From: Trichostrongylus colubriformis
Lineage: Eukaryota; Nematoda; Chromadorea; Rhabditida; Trichostrongylidae
Assembly (NCBI GenBank): GCA_963978905.1
Contig: OZ022257.1
Coordinates: 55,818,873-55,882,872, forward strand
Direction of reading: 5' to 3'
DNA length: 64,000 nt
Both the position numbers and the translations under genes were made by a program. Shown piece after piece: positions 55,145-64,000 of the stretch. Each line of letters opens with the position of its first letter. The first letter of the stretch is position 1. The notes below the pieces were generated by a model that did not search any database, was not told the DNA's origin, and saw only the letters and a program-made list of their open reading frames with translations.

Positions 55145-58118
55145 TTATAGTGGGTCCACACTCTTTTTCACCATGGCTTTTTTAACTAATGGTACAAATT
55201 CGACATCCTCGTCCTTTATGCATTCTGCTCGCCGGCGATTAAACTCCTTTCGCGATTCTGCTGCTCTGATAGCCGCATGTTCACGACTAGCGCTGGAAGC
55301 AATAATATGTAGATAACCAAAAATCTTCTTCACAAAGACTGATCGAGTTACAGTAACTGACTTGAAAAAAATCAAGGTATTCAGGACTTACTGAAGAATA
55401 CTTTTCGATACATTTCTATGTCGGGCTATTCGTCGAATTTCTGGATGCTCCTTGAACTGTTCACGTAACTTCTCACTGTACGCAAAGGCGGCCTTTTCAC
55501 GAGGCGCGAGCTTAAATGATCAACATTAACGCGATGCTACTTGTCAGTTATAACTCCATATGCAGCAAAGCGAACACTAAAAAATATTTTAAAGGTGGGT
55601 TCCACGGACCCTCTTCACAGTCCGTATTTGATAAGCTAAAACGGGATGGCAAGTTCTCCGTGAAAAAAAATTACACAGAGAAATGAATAGGATATATCTA
55701 CTCTAGTATAAGGGACTACAATACGTGCCTAAACCAGTTGTTAACTTCACAGGAATCCTCAGAATCACTTCTAAAAGAGTTGAACCACCATTCTGCTTGA
55801 TCTACCTACCGGACCAATCTTCTCTGCAGCTTTTGCTTTCCAGACACGAACGTTCATCTCATTACTACCAGACAATACAAATTTATTATCCATACTCCAT
55901 AAAACTGACAATACATTTGACATCCGTTTTGTATGATAAACGTCCCTAAAACAATTGTCTTATAAACTACCAAACATATACCATTTGAAGGTGGAAGTCA
56001 TTTGTATTCACCTGCTTCGACTTTCATTTGCACGAAATATTCGAACTGATCGATCGAAAGATCCCGAAACGATTTCTTGACCAGTTGGTGAGAAATCCAA
56101 ATCAACCACAGCTGCTGTATGTCCACCATGCATGTATTTTGGCTGATCCAAATACCGCAAATCAAATGTGTACAAGCTGCAATGATTATCAGAATGCGGA
56201 GGTAATAGTTCATGGGGAAAACCACTAATATTATCGAATATCACATACTTATAATCATCACTTGCCACAGCAAACGTATACGCCTCTATTGGATTCCAAG
56301 CAACCATGTTGGGACGTAGTTTCATCGTCGTCTTTAAAGCGCGGATAGTTGAAAGCAAAAGTGAAAACTTGTCATGAAACCACGCACCTTTGTTAGTGGG
56401 ACAGCTTGCCGGGTGTCGATAACGAATAGTGAACGGTCACTTGTGGCTCCAACAAGAACTGCTTCTTCTATAGGGTTTGCACGAACACAGTGTACTGTGT
56501 CATGTCCCACGTGATACTCACGTATCCTCTTATTACTAAATTAACCAAACTGTTCAAGACACACACAATTTTCCAGAAAGAAAGTGGAAAGTAAGAAATG
56601 AACCAAGAAACGTAATTTGTCCTCACCCTTGAGCGCCCCACACTGTAACTCCATCACCACATGTTACAAAATTTGAAGAGCTTGCAAGATGGGAAACAGC
56701 ATGAGGAACACCTAAATAGAAGTGTTACAAGCTGGAAAGTATTGCGAAGATCAGAAAATCTCGTTCATAAAAAAATACAATTCCACAAGATTCAGACAGT
56801 ATGCACAACGTAGGATCAAGAACAAGCAGGATAAAGATCGTAGGTTGCTATACAAAGACAGCTGACCATCTAAGCTGATTGAATCCACTTGATCACATAT
56901 AATACCACCGACAGTATTCGACGTATGGGGTAACCGCCATCGATTAATGGTGCAGTCTTGTCCAACCGTGACAAAACTGTTGCCAGCAGCAACGTCTACA
57001 GAAATACCTGAAAATGGTGATCGAAATGACCACGTTGTCAAGTATGAATGCAGCCAAAGTCGCATGAAGGATCACCGTGGCACATGAGAAAGTTCAAAGT
57101 AATTGTGGTAAAAAACATTGCGCTTCAAGGAATGCAATCGATAGAAACTATATACAGACGAAATACTCGTACCATTAACGGGGCCATTATGTGTTTGGAA
57201 AATGGCCAGCCGATGTCGCCTAGCAAGGGCCCAGACAATAACTTGTCCATCACGTGCTCCAGACAAGACAATTGAGGGTCGATCTGTAAAGCAATGTCGA
57301 AAGGCCATCTGCCATAAAGGGATAAAAATGAAGATTAAACAAGAAAAAGTAAACATAACGCAAGAAAATTAGGTAAAGCTGCCTATGCTCATACGATGGC
57401 GACTATCTTTAACTGTTATGAAAAAGAAGAACTCACTGGGATGCTTGGCAAGAATATGAACGCCTTCCACGTGACCATCAAGACTGGCAACGAAAGGTTT
57501 TGCGAATACCCTCTCCAATTTCGTGGCATTCAATGCACGAGTATATTCTGTCTGAGCTCGAAAAGGATCCGGAGGAGCATTCCAATTACGTACCACTGGA
57601 GGAACATTCATTTGTAGCATAGAAATTGAATTTTAGTATTAACAAAAATCAACAACAAAAATCGGCACTATTCCACTATCACTACCCCAGATACCGCGAG
57701 TTGTTCAAAAAAATGATTTTCGCTGAAACTTTGCCCGGGGGGGTTATTTGGGATGCTGATCACGAATATGACATCCGTTTTTGGTGTTTGCGTCAATTTG
57801 GTGCAATTGCACCAAATTGGCACAAACACCAGAAACGGATGTCATATCCGTGACCAGCACCCCAAATAACCCCCCTGGGTAAAGTTTCAGCGAAAATTAT
57901 TTTTTTGACCAACTCGCCGTATCTGGAGTAGTGATAGTGGAATAGTGCCCAAAAATCAACTACATGATCGTTATCAGAAATAAATAAGGTTCACGAACAA
58001 TGAAGCAAGCACGTAAAGAATGACTCAAAAGAAAGGCCACAGTCCCACCTTTGTAGATGTCCTTGTTGGTTTCTCGTTGGTAATCATCCGGATTACGCGA
58101 TATCATTTTGACCTTCAT
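55145..58118 (-). CDS. DCAF13/Sof1 WD40 protein of the small-subunit processome
   Basis: Eleven exons: 58049-58118, 57437-57595, 57173-57283, 56867-57007, 56627-56711, 56388-56535, 56249-56331, 56012-56176, 55810-55945, 55392-55510, 55145-55292; 454 residues (human protein about 445). The first exon encodes MKVKMISRNPDDY, then TEYTRALNATKLERVFAKPF and LDGH, the conserved Sof1-family N-terminus. WD40 blades follow (SGARDGQVIVWAL, SFVTVGQDCTINRW, FVTCGDGVTVW, DLDFSPTGQEIVSGSFDRSVRIF, LSGSNEMNVRVWK). The Sof1-type C-terminal region (EHPEIRRIARHRNVSKSIL, then an Arg/Lys-rich tail) closes it. The family acts in the nucleolus in U3 snoRNP-dependent 18S rRNA maturation and, in vertebrates, as a CUL4-DDB1 substrate receptor. 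Intron 1 contains a 286-bp palindromic element. Confidence 0.97.
57664..57949. repeat. Near-perfect palindrome in DCAF13 intron 1
   Basis: The left arm begins GGCACTATTCCACTATCACT and the right arm ends AGTGATAGTGGAATAGTGCC. The arms, about 135 bp each, stay paired with few mismatches up to a short centre near TTGGTGCAATTGCACCAA. It is a foldback MITE; no coding capacity. The host intron has intact splice sites. Confidence 0.85.
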
Positions 58119-59240
58119 ATTTAAGCCCAGGAATGAAGTTCAGGATTGTATCAGAGCTTCTGGAACAAAGCAAACATCCGTGGAAATCAAGAAAACAGTT
58201 TCGCAATATGTTCTAAATAATCAGAAAACTGAAGTAGGTGTACAAACTGCCAAAAAACCTACTACAGTCTGGCGCCATTGTAGTGGTGGAGTCTGCAAAT
58301 GCACGCAACACCATTAAAAGCTACACTATGGACTGTATGGGGTTGAGCTAACCCATCCCTATCTCTTGATTTTTTCGAAAGACGTTCATGTAGATTAAAA
58401 GAGAGAAAAGGCATGAAATACTATTACCTAATATGCTCTGTTGCATAAAGGTCAGTGACGAGTTCTATAAGTACTCGGTTGCGGTGTCGGCACGCTGGCA
58501 TCGAAGCGAATGCGCTGCTTATCGCATACTCATTTCAAGATGTATGTGATAACTTGAGCATTAATAGTGAAGTTCCTATGTCTGTGCTTTTTGGTAGTAG
58601 TAAATGCCGCAATGGGTGTGGCGCAAGAGGAGCCGCTGCGGCTTCGCAGACCACGCATACGGCATTCACCATGGACGCCATCATTTCTAGTATAATGGAA
58701 GATTTCAAACCACCCATACGTCTCCATTCGGAACTTAACCAGGAACTTAACCACTGCAACACATAGAAGCTGAATCCGTCCACTCTGATCCGTCCAGGAG
58801 TTCCTTCCACGAATGTACCCGTGTTGTCTGTGAGGAGGTGTCGGCGGGCACGGATTTGTTCGGTTGGCATCCGCAAAATTGTGCATGGCCATTTGCATAC
58901 CGAAAAATTGTGATACCGAACCAGTTAAATGCAGAGAGATGGGACCCCCCCCCCCTTTGTTCTGCTGAGCACCGAGTGCGTGATTTGCGCTGTCTCCGCC
59001 AATGGGGGCGGGGGGGGGGGGCAGTGGCCAAGCCTATCCGTGGCCATTACCCCGCCCACCAAAGCTACCCACAGGCTACATCACGACAGAACTATGATAA
59101 GAAACATAGGATGCTTCTGTCAATGCGAGTTGGTTCACAGATCGTTATCTTGGTTTTCATTAACGAAGGCATGTCACTGCTGATCCTCCTCTTCAAGACA
59201 GCATTAAGGGTAATGTGGTTATTAAGAAATCTGTGGGAGA
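58119..59240. other. Intergenic region between DCAF13 and the ASP gene
   Basis: Open frames overlap on both strands at 58455-58900 without recognisable similarity. Homopolymer runs occur at 58946-58956 (C) and 59010-59021 (G). The DCAF13 promoter lies at its left edge. No further gene could be supported. Confidence 0.4.
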
Positions 59241-59560
59241 AGTCAGTCACCTAGAAACTAGGGACACAAGAATCCTAGCGAAATCCCCGTCGAAAAGAGC
59301 GCCTCGGAGCTGTAGTGACGGCGTGACGGTTAACAGCTGACGCCTTGGATGACAGACCACGCCTCCAGGCGACTTGACTCCTGATTGGCTACGGTGAGAA
59401 AGGCCAAGGAGATGTAGCATGATCGAAGGGAATGCGGCGAGATTTCTCCGTTTTAGCTTGAAGCTCACTACAGAAACTGGATACTGTCGAATTTCCAAAC
59501 ACCCCTTCGTGTTTACAACTTGGCAACATGCCAGAAGAAACCTCGTCCGAGTTACCGCCT
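59241..59560 (-). repeat. Dispersed repeat family 5, copy 3
   Basis: The minus strand carries CACGAAGGGGTGTTTGG, a CTTCAAGCTAAAACGGAGAA block and CGCCTGGAGGCGTGGTCTG, in the order seen at 30710-31060 and 50440-50890. Confidence 0.55.
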
Positions 59561-60010
59561 TTTGATGGAAGAGTCGTCCGGGTCCTATTCCTCGGAATTA
59601 TGGCCATTTCCTTCTGCTATTTCTTCACCCTCGTATTACGAAGGCCTCGACTTTCATATTCGCTACATTTTTCAACTCGACTGAATTTTCCCTATCGCTG
59701 CCTTTAATTCACCTTCTGGTGCCTTATACTTTGCTTTTTTCGCATCTTGCGGATTCACTTACATGATTGTATGTCAGCTTTGTGAGCACTGATCAGAAGT
59801 TGCGTATGTTTGCGAGAAAATTCAAAATACCCAAAAAAGTTTATTTCAATGTGATGATGTCATGTTACATTAGGACACCATTTTAAAATGTGGCGGTAAT
59901 GGGAATATAGGCGACAGCTGTGGTATCACAAAAGTCGGAAGTACATATTTCACAAGGTTGAGAATATGATGCTGTGTGTTTGCGATTTTCCTCTGCATAA
60001 GGAAAAATCA

Positions 60011-63000
60011 TCACTGGGAGCAAAGATCTTCTTGGCATTGCCCTGGGCATTGTGAGCACGGAGCGCCAACGTTGTAAATTTGTTTTCCGACGTCATTACC
60101 TCTGAAAACATCGAATTCAGCATGTTATGCACAAGTAAACGAGGAATTCGTCACGTACCCTGGACTATACATGCATACAACGAGTTTTAGTCCATCACAT
60201 TGGTTTATGGCACAGCCAACTTGCAGATTATTCCACCAGGCCATCTGAATCAGGTGGTACGAGAATGCTGAGCTTCAGTTCAATCAATCATAAAGCCCCT
60301 TTCATACTTTGCGTACCGGCCTCAGCGTCAAAATCATGCCGGCGGGGACCGCTGCGGCACTGTGGATGTGCTCTGTTTGTAAAGCGACTGTCCCAGCCAT
60401 GCTTAGGCCGCGTTCCTCCATTGCGCCGGTAGGGCGTGGCTGCGTTCACAGGCAGAGAGGCAGAGTGGCTTGGGAGGAGGTGCAGAGAAGACGCAGGCAA
60501 AGAGATAGTGTGGCACAGGCGGAGACGCAGAGACATACAGCTACTCCCTGCCCGGCACCGCAAGATATGTTTCGCGAGATCTACTATCCGCGCCTTCTGA
60601 AGGCAGAGAGTAAAGCCGAGTTTTGTAATAAGGGAGGGGGGAGAGTGCGTGTATTGTGTGACGTAACATCGTGCATTGCGTTTCATTGCACCAGTTATGT
60701 TACGGGGAATTAAGCCAGGGGAGTGGCAGGGAGCCCTGCAAGGTGGGCAAACCGCTCATTTGGCTTATTGAAAATGTTACGTCTAACAAGTTCCATGCTC
60801 CTTCCAGCTTCGATAAAATTCACATCAGTCTTTCACTATACAAGAAGGAATTCTATTGCGCTCTGTAAGCATGAACGACGTAAAGTCGGTGCGATCAAGC
60901 GCGATTGGTGCAATGGAACACAATACACCACGTTGCACCAATACGTCGTGCACCCTTATTCCTACATTGATACGTTTAACTTTCAGTATTTACTCAAAGC
61001 TGCTCACCTTTGACCATCTTGTCACTGGTTTGTTTGTTCGACTACGGACCGCTTGTGTGAATAGCATGTTGTTATCGATTCCGTTGAGTGCTAGTTGACT
61101 CCACCAACTGTTCATAGCCTTAAACCAGTACACATTTAGGGACTTTAGGTCAATTGTGAGGTAAGCGTTGTTTGGGATCCCGTACCTCTTCGGCAGCTGC
61201 TGCTTCATCTCCTGATCCACTGTATGCGTAGACGTTCGTCTTGTGTCCTGGGCGTTGCGCTACCGGCTGTATCTGTTGACTGCACGAGTTCGCATGGGAC
61301 TGTGCATAGAATTCGGCAGTGCAACTGTATTTCTGCAAAATCTTATGATGAAAACATATGAAACGAGTACCGAAAATGCTGTAATTTTTGCCACGACTAA
61401 GTCAATATTTGAATATATTCTTGGAGAACAACCTACATAGAACAGTACAAGTTTGGGATGGAAGAGGCATGGGACAATAAAGTAAAGAGCACACGTGAAT
61501 CTAGCTAAACCGGGCTTATATAGGGCGGGGCGTCAGCTGAAATGCTCAGCATTCAGGTGGAATCTGTGCCAGCACGGTCCAGATGGCCAATTTTCAATAA
61601 AGATAAAAAGATTTGTTTTCTGTGGTTGGTGCATACTCCGCTGGGTGCTGATGATTGCAACAAAATTTATAATTCGATCTCTCTTCAAGCTAGAGGGAAA
61701 AATCAATGAATAATGTGTTATCTGTCCTGAACATATTTCAAGACTGCGAAGACCCGCCCAACAATGGGTGGAGTAAGCAATTAGTTACATTGTGCCATCA
61801 GTTCCAAGCCCATCTACTTATCAAAGAAAAAAGAGATAGTGGTCAGCGGTAGCTAAGGCCATTAAAGAGGGATGAGATCCTTGTTGGTGGAGCTTCCGAA
61901 GTGGTGGGCGGAGCTTAAGTCGTGATTTGCTATAGGGTTCCAGTAGAGCCCACACCTTGGAAAAGGATGAATAAAGTGACAGGCAAGCATCGTTTAGAAG
62001 GTGGGGTCTACCGCCAAGGTCGATGGGTAGTGTGATATAGTGTGTCATTGGGAAATTTACAGGAAATATAAGATGAAGTAAATAGACCATCAGTCCATCC
62101 TTATAGATGAACACATATGTCAGAGGAAAAATTTTATAGATTACGACTATCGATCGCTATCGATCGATCCTATGGTTCTTTGTATAGAGGGCCATAAACG
62201 ATTAGTGGTAACGCCAGATGCGCTACTGTTCATACGTACTCAGCATTACAAGATAAATTAGTGTAATAGGATCCATATTTACTGTACAGTCACTGCTCAT
62301 TTTGCATTCCATCGTGTAATCCGCGTAGTAATGTGTGGTAACCGATATGATATAATATAAGCACATGGTTGAGTTGCTTCTTAGGAAATGCCCCAAAGTC
62401 GATACAAATTTTTTCGAAAATATCAGTTTTACCATGCGGTACATGTTGGCGGCTGGTGGCGCGAGGCCACCATTTCCATTGGCTTCACTTTGTCCTCTGG
62501 CCAAGCTACCTCTGAAATATAAGAAAACCTTATTCACATTTCCTCCTTTCAAACGGGCACTTCAGTTGCAAACCACGAGAATGTTACCTGCGCAAATTGT
62601 GTTGATCGAGGAATCTTTGCCTGATACTTGTTGGCAGCTGTGCGCTGTCACAATTCACTACTGAAATCGTTTGTATTGACGATTTTTGTGTGAGCATTTC
62701 CCACGGAGATAACCAACAAAAAGCTCACCTTCAGAGGCATTTGGAGCAGCGGTGGTGGTGGTGGTAGTGGTGGTGGTCGTGTTCTGAGTGGCAGGTGTTG
62801 TGCTATTTGCTGTGCCATTCCCTGAAGATGTGCCATTTCCTGCTGCTGTGCCGTTTCCTGCGCCGCCTGGTGCAGTGCTGTTACCTGTAGAATTGAGCTA
62901 TGATACCACTTTCTCGTAATAGCAACACTGATATGATATGATGACGTCATCTATCTGTCATAGATGTACTTAAAAGTGTTGAAAATTGTTATAAAATCAC

Positions 63001-63167
63001 AGACCTTGCCCGTATATAGCGGCGAAAAGCGAACCGAGCACCTAAAAATTGGTAGCAACTGATAAACTTGCATGCAAAGTAGGAAAAACAATTTTTCAGC
63101 TGTTTAGACTAATTTTTTGCATAGAAAGAGAACTTACAATGAGGAGGACAATCCCGTAGGGAGTCAT
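60011..63167 (-). CDS. Activation-associated secreted protein (CAP/SCP domain) with mucin-like N-terminus
   Basis: Nine exons, all phase-consistent: 63138-63167, 63005-63041, 62729-62884, 62588-62660, 62433-62511, 61186-61332, 61008-61118, 60159-60244, 60011-60101; 269 residues. A signal peptide (YGIVLLIVLGSLFAAIYGQ) is followed by a roughly 50-residue Asn/Gly/Thr/Ser-rich segment with a run of ten threonines and several NxS/T sites, likely heavily glycosylated. The CAP domain starts at RQRFLDQHNLRR and continues through APPAANMYRMKYSC, DEAAAAEEAMNSWWSQL and VTRWSKMAWWNNLQVGCAIN to LVVCMYSPGGNDVG, ending in the cysteine-rich hinge YNVGAPCSQCPGQCQEDLC. The CAP tetrad is only partly preserved: the first His is present (QHN), but the conserved GEN is THKTN-like (HKTN) and the H-x-x-Q segment reads TRWSK. 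Strongylid ASPs are secreted at host entry and during infection; the precise role of this one is unknown. Confidence 0.95.
60405..60580. repeat. MITE family 2, copy 2 (ASP intron)
   Basis: Starts TAGGCCGCGTTCCTCC and carries the GGGCGTGGCTGCGTTCACA and GCAGAGACATACAGC blocks of 10246-10420. It lies in the intron between ASP exons 60159-60244 and 61008-61118. A related terminus (CCCCTTTCATACTTTGCG) appears at about 60297. Confidence 0.6.
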
Positions 63168-63309
63168 GACGTCTGGTTTTCTGTTCCATACGGTCACCTT
63201 TTATATCCATAGTTTATTTTGACAATAATTCCAAATTACCATATACGCATGAATAAGTTGTTGTGAATGTCGATATATGATTTGCATCTTGCTAACAAAA
63301 TAACAAATA
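63168..63309. other. Upstream region of the ASP gene
   Basis: Only about 140 bp separates the ASP start codon from the Helitron-like terminus at 63310. A plus-strand TTTTATAT at 63198-63205 (ATATAAAA on the minus strand) lies some 30 bp upstream of the ATG and may act as a TATA element. Confidence 0.4.
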
Positions 63310-64000
63310 CCAGTTGGGCTATCGCACAGTATTGTGCGAATTATTCATGATTTATTCTCCTCAATAGAAATATGTAATGGGGAAATGGTCAATGTTGCCT
63401 TTTTGCTGAGCATCTATTTTCTACATATAATTGGTAGATCCGTATGCCGGTCATCGATGCTTATCGTTTCTGTGAACATGCACCACTATTTGGAATTTCA
63501 CATAATCTAGCGGTCGATACCCAGTACTGTTGCTGGCACCGTGTGAGAGAATGAATCGCCTGCTTTGCTATCACAATTCTAGATCGTGTCTTGATCATCC
63601 ACGTAGATCGCAGTATCAAAAGACATGCACCATTATTTGGAAAGCTAGGCGATTTAGCGGTTGATACATCGGCAGCAGATATCAGAACAAACAAAATATG
63701 TTCACTCAATGGTACTGGGCATCAGAAGCAATTACTGCAGCAGTCTTATAGTAGTAGTGTGAGTAGTGTACCGGATTTTACCCTTCCCCATTTCCTTTTG
63801 GTTCTTATCACTCCATGTAAGCCGTTATCAGTTTCGAAAAGTCCTCATTAAGGTCGCCGTACCCTGTAATACTTCTGAGTGTGAACATTCCACTGTTAGC
63901 CGGGAGAGCGAAACGGATTTGACGACATCAGCATTTCGACTTTCCTTATTGAATCTTATCAACCGTTATCAGTTTGGATCACCCACCGTTGATGTGCCCG
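63310..64000 (-). mobile_element. Helitron-like element, right-edge copy (incomplete)
   Basis: On the minus strand the element ends in a hairpin (CGCACAATACTGTGCG), nine bases, then CTGG and a T (plus 63309-63313). The stretch 63460-63710 matches 40880-41100 in reverse (GTGCCAGCAACAATACTGGG, GATACTGCGATCTAC). At 63888-64000 the GATAA-rich minisatellite begins in reverse (GAATCTTATCAACCGTTATC). The 5' end lies beyond the window. Confidence 0.65.

Noticed and set aside
58455..58900. Overlapping long open frames on both strands between DCAF13 and the ASP gene
   Set aside because: Neither strand gives splice-consistent neighbours or a recognisable family; composition alone is not enough.
1..64000. 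CRISPR arrays, bacterial operons, riboswitches, ribosome binding sites
   Set aside because: The window is intron-rich eukaryotic nuclear DNA; tandem repeats seen are minisatellites and foldback elements with no regular spacer structure.
1..64000. Functional tRNA or rRNA genes
   Set aside because: All B-box-like sites belong to SINE-like repeats or lack a foldable cloverleaf; no rRNA-like conserved blocks were seen.

Overview
The window is nuclear DNA of a parasitic nematode, most likely a hookworm (strongylid, Ancylostoma-like). The evidence is a CAP-domain activation-associated secreted protein (ASP), a cuticle collagen, a latrophilin-type adhesion GPCR, short GT-AG introns mixed with large repeat-filled ones, and mariner, Penelope-like, Helitron-like, MITE and tRNA-derived SINE debris in almost every intron. 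Exon models below were built by hand: each junction has GT/AG ends and its reading phase was checked against the next exon.

Layout. 1-4.3 kb: repeats, a broken mariner, and the signal-peptide exon of a serine carboxypeptidase (- strand). 4.3-8.9 kb: no convincing gene, one SINE. 8.9-20.2 kb: a latrophilin-like receptor (- strand, 21 exons found; HormR, GAIN/GPS, 7TM and cytoplasmic tail). 20.2-31.8 kb: gene-poor, with a decayed Penelope-like element flanked by inverted repeats and several foldback elements. 31.8-45.8 kb (possibly to 49.1 kb): a large two-CTLD C-type lectin gene (- strand). One 5.86-kb intron holds a complete cuticle collagen gene on the opposite strand; other introns hold a palindromic mariner derivative, Helitron-like elements and SINEs. 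52.0-54.6 kb: bisphosphate nucleotidase (BPNT1 family, + strand, 9 exons). 55.1-58.1 kb: DCAF13/Sof1 WD40 ribosome-biogenesis protein (- strand, 11 exons), convergent with BPNT1. 60.0-63.2 kb: complete 9-exon ASP gene with a mucin-like N-terminal extension (- strand). The right end enters another Helitron-like element.

Functionally the genes are unrelated housekeeping (nucleotide hydrolysis, small-subunit processome), structural (cuticle), cell-surface/secreted recognition (latrophilin, lectin) and secreted parasite (ASP) genes. There is no operon-like array. No new enzymatic system is evident; the unusual material is structural: a nested antisense collagen, palindromic transposon derivatives, Helitron-like elements with a GATAA-rich minisatellite, and a SINE family.
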